Shown here: positions 55,383-64,000 of the stretch, piece by piece
Layout: every line of letters starts with the position of its first letter
Numbering within the stretch: position 1 is the stretch's first letter
NCBI RefSeq assembly: GCF_011762155.1
Contig: NZ_JAASQL010000001.1
Coordinates: forward strand, 1,488,001-1,552,000
Length of the DNA: 64,000 nucleotides
Direction of reading: 5' to 3'
Source of the DNA: Wenyingzhuangia heitensis
GTDB taxonomy: Bacteria; Bacteroidota; Bacteroidia; Flavobacteriales; Flavobacteriaceae
The notes under the pieces: generated by a model
The model's input: the letters and a program-made list of their open reading frames with translations, nothing else
Told to the model about the DNA's origin: nothing
Databases searched by the model: none
Position numbers and translations under genes: made by a program

Positions 55383-56813
55383 ATGAACAAATTAAAATTA
55401 GTAGCAATTTGTATAGTACTGCTAACAGCATGCAAAGCCAAAACAAATTCAGATAAAAAAGTAGCGACCAAACCAAACATCATTTACATAATGGCAGATG
55501 ATTTAGGGATTGGAGATTTAGGAACTTATGGTCAACAAAAAATAAGCACTCCAAATATTGATGCTTTGGCTACAAACGGAATTAAATTTACACAACACTA
55601 TAGTGGATCTGCAGTTTGTGCTCCTTCAAGATCATCTTTAATGACAGGACAGCATACAGGACATACTCCAATTAGAGGAAATAAAGAAGATACTATAAAT
55701 GGCGGACAAGTTCCATTACCTGCCAATTCTATTACCATTGCCGAATTATTAAAAGGAGCTGGTTATACTACAGGAATGTTTGGTAAATGGGGATTAGGTT
55801 TTGGAGAAGGAGATCCTAATAAACAAGGTTTTGATGAGTTTTATGGTTATAACGATCAAAAATTAGCACACCGTTATTACCCAGCTTATTTAAATCACAA
55901 TCAGGAAATAGATTCTTTAGAAGGAAACGATTGGACAAACACGGTGATTTATGCTCAGGATAAAATTCAAGAAAAAACGTTAGAATTTATTTCAGAAAAT
56001 AAAGAAAAACCATTCTTTGCATACGTGCCTTTAGTATTGCCACATGCAGAATTGATATCACCTAAAGATTCAATATTACAAAAGTACATTGGTAAGTTTG
56101 ATGAGGTTCCTTACAAAGACCATCCATACTCGTCTGATTATGGTCCTAATATGATAGAGTACAAATATTGCACACAAGAGATTCCGTATGCAGTTTTTGC
56201 TTCTATGGTAGATAGAATGGATACTTATGTTGGGCAAATTGTAGCGAAAGTAAAAGAGTTAGGTTTAGAAGATAATACCCTTATTATGTTTACAAGTGAT
56301 AACGGAGCACATGATGCAGGAGGGGCAAACCCAAAATATTTTAACAGTACTGCAGGATTAAGAGGTATAAAAAGAGATTTGTATGAAGGTGGGATTAGAG
56401 CTCCTTTTGTGGCTACATGGCCAGGAAAAATTAAACCAGGAACTTTAACAAATCATGTTTCTGCTTTTTGGGATGTAATGCCAACTTTGGCTGAGATAGT
56501 AGGGGTGGAAACACCTAAACAAAGTGATGGAATTTCTTTTTTACCAACATTGTTAAATCAAAAAGAGCAAAAACAACATGACTATTTGTATTGGGAATTT
56601 AATATCAAAGGAGGTCGTAAAGCAGTTCGTTTAGGTAAATGGAAAGGAGTTATTTACAAGACATCAAATAAAAAATCTGAAATTGAATTGTACGATTTAG
56701 AAGCTGATGTTGAAGAAACAAATAATGTTGCTAAAGACCATCCAGAAGTAGTGGCTAAAATTGAAAAAATAATGTTAGAAGCTAGAACAGAGAGTAATTT
56801 ATTTAAATTATAA
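55383..56813 (+). CDS. S1 family sulfatase, arylsulfatase A-like, lipoprotein (CAPSR)
   Basis: 476 aa. Lipobox LTAC (Cys17). Metal site NIIYIMADDLGIGDLGTYG; formylglycine Cys C79 in VCAPSRSSLMTG. FGKWGLGFGEGDP, VPLVLPHAELISP and FTSDNGAHDAGGANPKYFNSTAGLRGIKRDLYEGGIRAP match the sulfatase at 29877 closely, but this copy is lipid-anchored. C-terminal IELYDLEADVEETNNV. Paired with a GH2 gene 12 bp downstream, as the 29877 copy is paired with a GH2 gene 7 bp downstream, suggesting a duplicated sulfatase-GH2 cassette. Confidence 0.9.
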   Translation: MNKLKLVAICIVLLTACKAKTNSDKKVATKPNIIYIMADDLGIGDLGTYGQQKISTPNIDALATNGIKFTQHYSGSAVCAPSRSSLMTGQHTGHTPIRGNKEDTINGGQVPLPANSITIAELLKGAGYTTGMFGKWGLGFGEGDPNKQGFDEFYGYNDQKLAHRYYPAYLNHNQEIDSLEGNDWTNTVIYAQDKIQEKTLEFISENKEKPFFAYVPLVLPHAELISPKDSILQKYIGKFDEVPYKDHPYSSDYGPNMIEYKYCTQEIPYAVFASMVDRMDTYVGQIVAKVKELGLEDNTLIMFTSDNGAHDAGGANPKYFNSTAGLRGIKRDLYEGGIRAPFVATWPGKIKPGTLTNHVSAFWDVMPTLAEIVGVETPKQSDGISFLPTLLNQKEQKQHDYLYWEFNIKGGRKAVRLGKWKGVIYKTSNKKSEIELYDLEADVEETNNVAKDHPEVVAKIEKIMLEARTESNLFKL

Positions 56814-56825
56814 AAGACTAACTAA

Positions 56826-59800
56826 ATGAAATATTTTAAGCTACTTGTTGCCTTTTGTTTTTCAATTTCTGTTGCTGCACAGCAACACATCAATTTTGAT
56901 AAGGACTGGAAATTTATTCAGAAAGATGTTTCTGGAGCAGAACAAATAAATTATAAAGATACCGATTGGAGAGAACTAAACTTACCTCATGATTGGAGTA
57001 TTGAAGGAGAGTATGATGAAACCCATCCTATGGGAGATCAGTGCGGTTATTTACCTGCGGGTTTTGGTTGGTATAGAAAAACGATTACCGTTCCTAAAGA
57101 ATGGAAAAACAAACATGTAGAAATTGCTTTTGAAGGTGTTTTTATGAACAGCACCGTATGGGCAAATGGACAAAAATTAGGAAACAGACCTTACGGATGG
57201 GTTTCTTTTGCCTATGATATTAGTGAAATTGCTCAGAATTCTGAAAGCATTACGTTTGCTGTTCGTGTAGATAATAATTTACAACCATCAGCAAGATGGT
57301 ATACAGGGAGTGGAATTTATTCACATGTTTGGATGGATGTAAAAAATAAAACTCACATTGCTAGAGATGGAGTTTTTGTAAAAACCAAAGGAGATGCTGT
57401 TTCTGTTGCGACAGAGTTTATCAACAAACAAGATAAAAAGCAAAAGGTAACCTTAAAAACTACAGTTGTAGATGCTGATGGAAATAAAATCATTTCTAAA
57501 TCATCTAAAATTAAAGTGGATAAGAATGCTAAAATAAAAGTAGATACTGATTTACAGATAGAAAACCCAAAATTGTGGTCTACACACAATCCATATTTAT
57601 ATACGTTGGTTTCAGAAGTTGTTGTAAAAGGGAAAACACAAGATGTAGTAAAAACTAAGTTTGGTGTTAGAGATGTGGAGTGGAAACCAGCTTCAGGAAT
57701 TTGGATTAATGGAGAAAATGTAAAATTACAAGGAGTTTGTAATCATCAAGATGCAGGGCCTTTGGGAGCTGCCGTACCCGATAAAATTATTCGTTACAGA
57801 ATTCAGCAATTAAAAGACATGGGAGTCAATGCTATTAGAACTTCTCACAATCCGCAAACTCCAATCTTTTATGATATTTGTGACGAGTTAGGAATGTTGG
57901 TCATGGATGAGGTTTTTGATGGTTGGTTAAAAAAAGCACCACAAGATTATGGGGCTCGTTTTTTTGACCAATGGTGGAAAAAAGACTTAACAGATTGGAT
58001 CAAGAGAGATCGCAATCATCCGTCTATTATTATTTACAGTGTAGGAAATGAAACTCATGGAGAAATAGGAGCAGACTTGGTGAAAACTTGTCATGAATTA
58101 GACAATACTAGACCCGTAACGTCTGGGCATTCAGGGTCAGAATACATGGATGTAATGGGAGTGAATGGACACAGTGAAAAAAAAGGATTTTTTGATCATT
58201 TAGAAGAAGAGCAAGATGGTAAGGTTTTTATAGGAACCGAAAACACACATACGTGGCAAGTAAGAGGTTTTTACAGAACCAAAACGTGGTTTAGAGACGG
58301 ATACCCTAGCAAAAAACAAAAACCATATGCTTTACCAGATTTAACAGAAAAAGAAGTGTTTACACATGATTGGATTGATGACATTAACAGAACCAATCAC
58401 AAACAAATATTTAACTCTAGTTACGACAATGCTATGGTGCGAGTTTCGTCTCGTTTAAATATTGCTCAGTTAAGAGATATTCCGGCTTATGCAGGTTCTT
58501 TCCGTTGGACAGGTCACGATTATATTGGAGAAGCAGGTTATGTACACGGAGGATGGCCTTTTAAAGCGTTTATGGGAGGTGCTATTGATTTGTCAAATTT
58601 TGAAAAAGATTTGTATTACTTGTATCAAAGTCAATGGACTACCAAATCCATGGTCCATATATTGCCACATTGGACACACCCTAAAGTTGCATTGGGGACT
58701 GAAATTCCAGTTTGGGTCTATTCCAATTGCGATGAGGTGGAGTTGTTTTTTAACGGACAATCTTTAGGGAAACAAAAACCAGGAAAAGAGTGGTTAAAAA
58801 TGCAATGTGAATGGAAGGTGAAATGGCAACCAGGAACTTTAAAAGCAATTGGTTATAAAAACGGAAAAAAGATTACGGAAGAAGTTATTAGAACTGCCAA
58901 TGCTCCTACAAAAATTGAATTGTCTGTAGATGGAGAGACTTTAGAGAATAAAGCAAATGATTTGGTTCAGGTTCGTGTAACCACTACCGATGCTAAAGGA
59001 GAGTTTTATCCGTATGGAGAAAATAGAACCTATTTTAAAGTGTTAGGATCCGGAAAAATAAAAGCTTTAGGAAACGGAAGTCCTGTAGATGTAGAGCAGC
59101 ATGTAGGGCCTAATAACAGAAAAGCTTTTTATGGATTAACAAGAGCGTTTATAGAATCTACAGATACTGATGGAGCTATCAATTTATTGGCGAGCTGTAT
59201 TTTGGGAGAAAAGAAACAAATTACATCAAACCAAGTAAGTATTGATACTAAAATCATCAATTTAAGAGGAAAAAAAGTACAACCTAATATTAAAGTCTAC
59301 TACACTACAAACGGAGATATACCTACAGAATCTTCTACTGCATACACACAAAGTTTTGAGGTAGCTTTAGAGACTACCATAAAAGCATTGGTGGTTGTAG
59401 ATGGTGAAAAAGCCTATGTTTTAGAAGAAAAATTCGGAAAAAAAGAAGGATTTACTTGGAACAAAAATTCAGGTGAATATGTAGTGGCTGGAGAGCAAGC
59501 CGAAGATGCCAAAATTACCAATGGTAAAGTTATTTTAAAAGACAAGTTGGTGAGAGGAAAAGGATATGTAAAATTACACAATGTAGTAGGGGCTTCTTTA
59601 GAATGGTATCAAGAAAATGATGGAGGAGCAGGAGAAGCTGATTTGTATATTCGCTATAGCGGAAAATACAAAGATGCTCAAGGAACTTACATAAAGGTAA
59701 TAGTAAACGGAAAAATTGTAGACGATAAATTCTTTTTAAGAAACACCAGAAATACCGGTAATTTTTGGAACAAAGTAAAACTTCCTATTCAGATAGATAG

Positions 59801-59873
59801 AGGAGCAAATACCATTGTTTTAGAAACGGTAGAAGACAAAGGAATTTTAATTGATGAGATCTTAATCAATTAA
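56826..59873 (+). CDS. GH2 beta-galactosidase with C-terminal chitobiase-C-like and CBM-like domains
   Basis: 1015 aa, signal peptide ending VAAQ. Jelly roll (FDKDWKFIQKD, LPHDWSIEGEYDE, GWYRKTI, WYTGSGIYSHVW), Ig-like domain, barrel with GVCNHQDAGPLGAAV and AIRTSHNPQTPIFY. Acid/base E409 in SVGNETHGE; nucleophile E472 in IGTENTHTW. After the DUF4982-like (CDEVELFFNGQSLGKQK) and Ig-like domains come a chitobiase-C-like unit (~815-880, YYTTNGDIPTESS) and a CBM6-like sandwich (~885-1015, ADLYIRYSG). The binding domains suggest action on polymer or long oligosaccharide ends. The gene ends at a bidirectional terminator facing the regulator. Confidence 0.9.
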   Translation: MKYFKLLVAFCFSISVAAQQHINFDKDWKFIQKDVSGAEQINYKDTDWRELNLPHDWSIEGEYDETHPMGDQCGYLPAGFGWYRKTITVPKEWKNKHVEIAFEGVFMNSTVWANGQKLGNRPYGWVSFAYDISEIAQNSESITFAVRVDNNLQPSARWYTGSGIYSHVWMDVKNKTHIARDGVFVKTKGDAVSVATEFINKQDKKQKVTLKTTVVDADGNKIISKSSKIKVDKNAKIKVDTDLQIENPKLWSTHNPYLYTLVSEVVVKGKTQDVVKTKFGVRDVEWKPASGIWINGENVKLQGVCNHQDAGPLGAAVPDKIIRYRIQQLKDMGVNAIRTSHNPQTPIFYDICDELGMLVMDEVFDGWLKKAPQDYGARFFDQWWKKDLTDWIKRDRNHPSIIIYSVGNETHGEIGADLVKTCHELDNTRPVTSGHSGSEYMDVMGVNGHSEKKGFFDHLEEEQDGKVFIGTENTHTWQVRGFYRTKTWFRDGYPSKKQKPYALPDLTEKEVFTHDWIDDINRTNHKQIFNSSYDNAMVRVSSRLNIAQLRDIPAYAGSFRWTGHDYIGEAGYVHGGWPFKAFMGGAIDLSNFEKDLYYLYQSQWTTKSMVHILPHWTHPKVALGTEIPVWVYSNCDEVELFFNGQSLGKQKPGKEWLKMQCEWKVKWQPGTLKAIGYKNGKKITEEVIRTANAPTKIELSVDGETLENKANDLVQVRVTTTDAKGEFYPYGENRTYFKVLGSGKIKALGNGSPVDVEQHVGPNNRKAFYGLTRAFIESTDTDGAINLLASCILGEKKQITSNQVSIDTKIINLRGKKVQPNIKVYYTTNGDIPTESSTAYTQSFEVALETTIKALVVVDGEKAYVLEEKFGKKEGFTWNKNSGEYVVAGEQAEDAKITNGKVILKDKLVRGKGYVKLHNVVGASLEWYQENDGGAGEADLYIRYSGKYKDAQGTYIKVIVNGKIVDDKFFLRNTRNTGNFWNKVKLPIQIDRGANTIVLETVEDKGILIDEILIN

Positions 59874-59887
59874 AAGCTAGAAAACAC

Positions 59888-59930
59888 AATACAAAACGCT
59901 CCTAAATTTAATTTAGGAGCGTTTTGTATT
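59888..59930. terminator. Bidirectional terminator between GH2 and regulator
   Basis: Near-perfect 20-bp palindrome AATACAAAACGCTCCTAAAT / ATTTAGGAGCGTTTTGTATT between convergent genes, with A and T tracts serving both directions. It touches the regulator's stop codon (59929-59931 on the minus strand). Confidence 0.85.
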
Positions 59931-61539
59931 ATAATTTGGAAATTAAATTGTGTAAATTATCATCTTTATTCAGTTTCATTTTTTTACGAAGCCTGTACCT
60001 AGAGGTGTTTACGCTTTCCATAGAAATTCCTAGTAATTGAGAAATATCTTTGCTAGAAAAATTTAATTTAATCAAAGCACACAAGCGCTGATCTTTACGA
60101 GTTAGCTCTGGATAGGTGCTGGTAAGTGTTTGATAAAACTTTTTGTTTACAGAAGTAAAACGAGCATTAAACTCTTCCCAGTCGTGACTTTTATTAATTT
60201 TTATAAGGTTTATAATTTGGTTGATAATCTTGTTATCAGCTCCTTCTATAGTCAACAGCTTATCTTTAATTTGTAAAATCAATTCATCTTTCTGAATTAA
60301 TTGCAATGCTGATGAAGTTAATTCTTTGTTTTTAAGTTCTAAAACTTCAGTGTTTTTTTCGTGACTTAGTTTTTGTTTGTGAATAAAATTATCTTTTTCT
60401 GTCTTTCTTTTGTTAAACAAATACCAAACAATAATTCCAGAAATAATAAGAAGTGATCCTATTGAAATAGAGAGAATTAAGTTTCGTAAAAAAAGGTTTT
60501 TTTGCTCTTGCTCTAGTTCTATTATTTTACTTTTTTCAATAGCTTTTTTTTGTTGTTCTAATTCAACTCTGTAATTGTCCTTAATTTCTAAAATATTACT
60601 GTTATTCATACTTCTGGCTCCAAAAAGTTCTTCATCCATTTTTTTGGAACGTTTTAAGTATTGATAGGCGATGTCTAATTGACCCATAACCAAATACAGT
60701 TCACTTAATTTTTCGTAAGTTTTTGGAATGTAATTTTGATGACTTTTGTATTTTTCTGAATAAAATAAAGATTTTAAATAATAGCTTTCACTTAACTTAT
60801 ATTCATGCTTACTTAAATAAATATCTCCTAAAATAGAATATAACATGACTAAATAAGATGAATTTTTGATTATAAAAAAACGTTCTACTTCTTTTAAAAT
60901 TTTAATAGCTTGGTCTACCTTTCCTTGATAAAAATAAATATAAGCTTGTTCTGCTTGTGTAAAAGGAGTAGTTCCATTTAGAAATTTGTCTTTGCTATAG
61001 CTTATACAGCTATCTAAATATTTTTGAGCTTTACCATAATTACCATTTTCTCTATGGTGACTGGATAAAAGATAAAAGTTGTTAACTAATTTACTTTTAG
61101 GTTGTTTTTGTTTTCTTAAAATATTTAAAGAAGCATCAAAATATTTTTCTGCCTTTACATCTTTATTAAACATACTATATAAAACCCCTAGTCCTGTATA
61201 AATTTCACCCAAATACGTACTGTCTGCTGTTTTGTTTGCTAAAATTAGGGCATCCCAATAACTGTCGTAAGACTGTGCATAATGTCCTTTGTTGGTACTT
61301 ATTTTTGAAATATTTAATGCTGCATTAATTGCTTTTAAAGTATCATTTTCTTTTAAAAATTGTTGTTTTTGTACCTGGTAAAAAATTAAAAGACTATCTG
61401 AATTAATCGTGTTTGGTGTAACTTTTTTTTCTTTAGGGGAAAAAGTGAGGTGTTGTTTGTTTTGTGCATTCAAATTATAAAAAGGATACATTATAATTAG
61501 ATACAGAATAAAGTAGTAAGGACTTAAATAATTTTTCAT
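59929..61539 (-). CDS. Membrane-bound TPR / LuxR-type HTH transcriptional regulator
   Basis: 536 aa. Signal peptide ending LNAQ; TPR-like helices over ~75-310 (YLGEIYTGLGVLYSMF, YLDSCISYSKD, YLKSLFYSEKY); one transmembrane helix ~353-376 (SIGSLLIISGIIVWYLF); a coiled coil; then a C-terminal LuxR-like helix-turn-helix in the last ~60 residues (LTRKDQRLCALIKLNFSSKDISQLLGIS, SRYRLRKKM). The TPR part would be periplasmic and the HTH cytoplasmic, so it can pass a signal across the membrane. This class is common in flavobacteria. It is the only regulator here, lies opposite to all the enzymes, and probably controls them, but its target sites are unknown. Confidence 0.85.
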   Translation of the reverse strand: MKNYLSPYYFILYLIIMYPFYNLNAQNKQHLTFSPKEKKVTPNTINSDSLLIFYQVQKQQFLKENDTLKAINAALNISKISTNKGHYAQSYDSYWDALILANKTADSTYLGEIYTGLGVLYSMFNKDVKAEKYFDASLNILRKQKQPKSKLVNNFYLLSSHHRENGNYGKAQKYLDSCISYSKDKFLNGTTPFTQAEQAYIYFYQGKVDQAIKILKEVERFFIIKNSSYLVMLYSILGDIYLSKHEYKLSESYYLKSLFYSEKYKSHQNYIPKTYEKLSELYLVMGQLDIAYQYLKRSKKMDEELFGARSMNNSNILEIKDNYRVELEQQKKAIEKSKIIELEQEQKNLFLRNLILSISIGSLLIISGIIVWYLFNKRKTEKDNFIHKQKLSHEKNTEVLELKNKELTSSALQLIQKDELILQIKDKLLTIEGADNKIINQIINLIKINKSHDWEEFNARFTSVNKKFYQTLTSTYPELTRKDQRLCALIKLNFSSKDISQLLGISMESVNTSRYRLRKKMKLNKDDNLHNLISKL

Positions 61540-61717
61540 GTTAAGCTGGGAAAAACAAAAATCTATAGATTAAAAAGAACTAAAAGTAAAAAGTTATTTA
61601 TAAATATATGTAATTGCTGCATTCATAAATGGTTTTGTCTATACTATTTCTATAGAATAATTAATTCTGTATAGGTTAAAACGGTATTAAACATTGCAAA
61701 ATACACTAGTTGATCTC

Positions 61718-61725
61718 TAATTTTG
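61718..61725 (+). promoter_or_regulatory. Candidate Bacteroidota promoter (TTG ... TAATTTTG) upstream of GH50-like gene
   Basis: TAATTTTG matches the -7 consensus TAnnTTTG, with TTG at 61694-61696 spaced 21 bp upstream, a usual distance. It lies in the 282-bp divergent gap between the regulator and the GH50-like gene and would give a ~90-nt leader. Confidence 0.4.
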
Positions 61726-61821
61726 AAGAATGGACAGATAGAAGTGTTGATATAAAATTAATTTTTTAATTAACGTATTTGTGCTTTTTAAAGTTTATAA
61801 AACAAACGATTAATAAGAATT

Positions 61822-64000
61822 ATGATGAGTCTGAAAAGTAATGTTTTGGTAGTTTTTAGTGTTTTATGTTTGGCAGTTTCTATACATGCCCAAAAACATA
61901 AAACTATTTGGGATGGGCAAAAACAAATCCAGCTATTGGATTTTGAAAGCAAAAAAGAATTGAAAATTATAAAACCGTTAATAAGTAAAATAACCTTGGT
62001 TAATGGCAATGGAGTTACCAGTGGAACCAAAGCTCTAAAAATAAATTTTAAAGCTGATGAAAAAGTTAGTGGTATTGATATTCATCCTACAAGCACATGG
62101 AAAACTAGTAAATTAGGCGATTTCTGTTTTGTTTTTGATGCGGCTAACCTCTCCAATGTTTCAGCTAATATTTGGGTAGAGGTTTTTTCTGCCAAAGGAG
62201 GTTCTGCAAGAAGAATAGCGTTGTTACCTGCAAACAAAGAACAGACCTATTATTTTGAATTAAAAGGATCTGGAGTAAAAAAAGAAAATGGAATACGTAA
62301 CAATCCAGCTCCTTGGAAATCAAATTCCATCATGATGATGAATAACAATGCTAGAAATCAAATTGATGTATCACAAATTTCAAGAATCAGAATTAGTGTC
62401 AGAAATAATTACGATGATAAAATTATAGTTCTAGATAATATTCGTTTGGTTACATCTCCTAAAAAAGATCCTAATTATTTAATTGGTTTTGTAGATAAGT
62501 TTGGTCAAAATGCCAAGGTTGATTTTCCTTTAAAAGTTACATCAGACAAACAGTTAAAAGAAATAGCAGATAAAGAATTAAAGACATTGGCGGTTTCTAA
62601 ACCGATGTCTGATAGAAGTAAATTTGGAGGGTGGAAAAAAGGTCCTAAATTAAAAGCAACAGGTTATTTTAGAACAGAAAAATACAATGGGAAATGGGGA
62701 TTGGTAGACCCAGAAGGGTTTTTATATTTTTCTAACGGAATTGCCAATGTTCGTATGGCAAACTCAACCACTTTTACGGGTATGGACTATAAAAATGAGG
62801 CTATTCGTCACAGAGATCCAAAAGATATAATCCCAGAAGACTCTAAAGATATTGTAGCCATACCAAATAAAATAAGAAAAACAGCATTTAATGCTTATCC
62901 TTGGAGACGAAAAATGTTCTTGGAACTACCGTCTTATGAGGATCCATTGGCAAATCATTATAGTTATCGTCGTGAATCGCATGTGGGAGATATAAAACAA
63001 GGAGAAACCTATAGCTTTTATAGAGCAAATTTAGAAAGAAAATACGGTGAACAATTTGCAGGTTCTTACCTAATGAAATGGCGAGATGTTACTATTGACC
63101 GTATGTTAGATTGGGGTTTTACTTCTTTTGGAAATTGGGCTGGAGAAGAATTTTATGGTAGTAAACGTATGCCTTATTTTGCAAATACTTGGGTTATTGG
63201 AGATTTTAAAACAATTGGAAAAGGAACTTGGCATAATATGGGCGATCCTTTTGATTCTGAATTTGCAAACAGAACAAAATTTGCAATTACTAAGGTTGCA
63301 AATCAGGTAAAAAATAGTCCATGGTGTGTAGGTGTATTTGTAGATAATGAAAAAAGTTGGGGAAACCCAGGGAGTTTTAAATCACGTTATATACTAGCTT
63401 TAGATGCTCTTGAAATGGCAGATGTTGAACTACCAATCAAGCAAGTTTATATGAGTTTTTTAAAAGAAAAATACAAAACCGCAAGTAAATTAAGTAGTGC
63501 TTGGAATGTGAAAATTGATTCGTGGACTACATTGTCAAAAGGAATGTCTTTTCACAAAATTAAGAATCCAAATAAAAAAATAGCTGAAGATTTAGGAGTG
63601 ATGGTAGAAATTTATGCTACTAAATATTTTCAAATTGTTCACGATGAATTACAAAAACAACTACCCAATCATTTGTATTTAGGGTGTCGTTTAACAGCAT
63701 GGGGAATGACTCCAGAGGTGCGTAAAGCTGCTGCTAAATATGTAGATGTATTTAGTTTTAACTATTACAGAGAAGCTTTTGGTAAAAAGTTTTGGAGTTT
63801 TATGGAAGGTATAGATAAGCCTGCTATGATTGGTGAATTTCATTATGGAGCTTCCTCAGATACGGGTTTCCTTTTTCCAGGAAATATCCAAACAACAGAC
63901 CAGACTGATAGAGCTCGTTTGTACAAGCAGTATGTAAATCAAGTAATAGACAATCCTTATTTTGTAGGGGTTCACTGGTTTCAATATTTCGATTGTAATA
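61822..64000 (+). CDS. GH50 beta-agarase-like enzyme with N-terminal CBM-like domain, 3' end outside window
   Basis: Open from the ATG at 61822 (alternative ATG 61825) to the window end, 726 codons visible. Signal peptide ends IHAQ. Residues ~30-205 form a jelly-roll domain ending IVLDNIRLVTSP. The GH50 barrel begins at GYFRTEKYNGKWGLVDPEGFLYFSNGI. Acid/base E510 in VFVDNEKSWGNP and nucleophile E672 in MIGEFHYGASSDTG are the GH50 signatures, with GVHWFQYFD just before the edge. Characterised GH50 enzymes release neoagarobiose or similar from agarose. In this locus it may act on a beta-1,4-linked galactose of carrageenan or of agar-type hybrid chains. Transcribed divergently from the regulator. 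Confidence 0.8.
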   Translation, partial: MMSLKSNVLVVFSVLCLAVSIHAQKHKTIWDGQKQIQLLDFESKKELKIIKPLISKITLVNGNGVTSGTKALKINFKADEKVSGIDIHPTSTWKTSKLGDFCFVFDAANLSNVSANIWVEVFSAKGGSARRIALLPANKEQTYYFELKGSGVKKENGIRNNPAPWKSNSIMMMNNNARNQIDVSQISRIRISVRNNYDDKIIVLDNIRLVTSPKKDPNYLIGFVDKFGQNAKVDFPLKVTSDKQLKEIADKELKTLAVSKPMSDRSKFGGWKKGPKLKATGYFRTEKYNGKWGLVDPEGFLYFSNGIANVRMANSTTFTGMDYKNEAIRHRDPKDIIPEDSKDIVAIPNKIRKTAFNAYPWRRKMFLELPSYEDPLANHYSYRRESHVGDIKQGETYSFYRANLERKYGEQFAGSYLMKWRDVTIDRMLDWGFTSFGNWAGEEFYGSKRMPYFANTWVIGDFKTIGKGTWHNMGDPFDSEFANRTKFAITKVANQVKNSPWCVGVFVDNEKSWGNPGSFKSRYILALDALEMADVELPIKQVYMSFLKEKYKTASKLSSAWNVKIDSWTTLSKGMSFHKIKNPNKKIAEDLGVMVEIYATKYFQIVHDELQKQLPNHLYLGCRLTAWGMTPEVRKAAAKYVDVFSFNYYREAFGKKFWSFMEGIDKPAMIGEFHYGASSDTGFLFPGNIQTTDQTDRARLYKQYVNQVIDNPYFVGVHWFQYFDCN

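Noticed and set aside
61788-62030. Minus-strand open frame overlapping the GH50-like gene start
   Set aside because: It overlaps the signal peptide and CBM of a clear gene and has no recognisable features.
63128-63310. Small plus-strand frame within the GH50-like gene
   Set aside because: Out-of-frame shadow of the GH50 barrel.
1-64000. Fucoidan or alginate locus
   Set aside because: No fucosidase, fucanase or alginate lyase is recognised, while alpha- and beta-galactosidase families dominate.
1-64000. CRISPR arrays, tRNAs, insertion sequences
   Set aside because: No regularly spaced repeats, cloverleaf-like segments or transposase frames were seen on either strand.

Overview
The window is AT-rich DNA (about one third G+C by eye) from a member of the Bacteroidota, most likely a marine Flavobacteriia that lives on algal polysaccharide. 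The basis is: type IX secretion tails on two proteins, Bacteroidota-style Tat (RRDFLK) and lipoprotein signals, TAnnTTTG-type promoter boxes, a TPR/LuxR-type membrane regulator, and almost nothing but secreted carbohydrate-active enzymes and sulfatases. About 34 protein genes are visible. All lie on the + strand except one regulator.

The gene content reads as one very large locus for a highly sulfated red-algal galactan, best explained as a carrageenan and most economically as lambda-carrageenan or a mixed lambda/iota type. It holds four paralogues of a ~900-970 aa protein with an N-terminal beta-propeller and a distinctive C-terminal module, an architecture that matches lambda-carrageenase (GH150). 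Around them are two GH110-like alpha-1,3-galactosidases, two GH82 (iota-carrageenase)-like beta-helix lipoproteins, four GH2, one GH27, one GH36/GH31-like enzyme, two GH42-like proteins, one GH5-like protein, the start of a GH50 enzyme, nine formylglycine-type sulfatases (family S1) and two esterases (SASA and SGNH).

Layout. 1-7.5 kb: a tandem unit [GH150-like + CBM/T9SS protein] present twice; the first GH150-like gene is cut by the window edge. 7.6-14.2 kb: sulfatase, Tat-exported FAD oxidoreductase, membrane-anchored protein with an ApbE-type flavinylation motif, GH110. 14.4-22.9 kb: GH42-like, SASA esterase, GH110, sulfatase, GH27. 23-37.3 kb: a tight run of eight genes (sulfatase, GH82-like, sulfatase, GH2, sulfatase, GH2, Tat GH36-like, GH150-like), followed by a short remnant of another GH150-like gene. 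37.6-50 kb: GH82-like, GH42-like, GH5-like, sulfatase, GH2, sulfatase. 50-59.9 kb: SGNH esterase, a divergent GH150-like protein, two sulfatases, GH2. 59.9-61.5 kb: the regulator on the minus strand. 61.8 kb to the end: a GH50-like gene running out of the window.

Proposed division of labour (inference): GH150-like and GH82-like enzymes cut the sulfated chain. Sulfatases remove 2-O, 4-O and 6-O sulfates in order. GH110/GH27/GH36-like enzymes remove alpha-galactosyl ends and GH2/GH42-like/GH50-like enzymes remove beta-galactosyl ends. Esterases remove acyl groups. The FAD oxidoreductase plus flavinylated protein may add a redox step that has no assigned place in known carrageenan pathways. No SusC/SusD pair, sulfatase-maturating enzyme or galactose/anhydrogalactose catabolic gene lies in this window. 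No tRNA, rRNA, CRISPR array or insertion sequence was seen.
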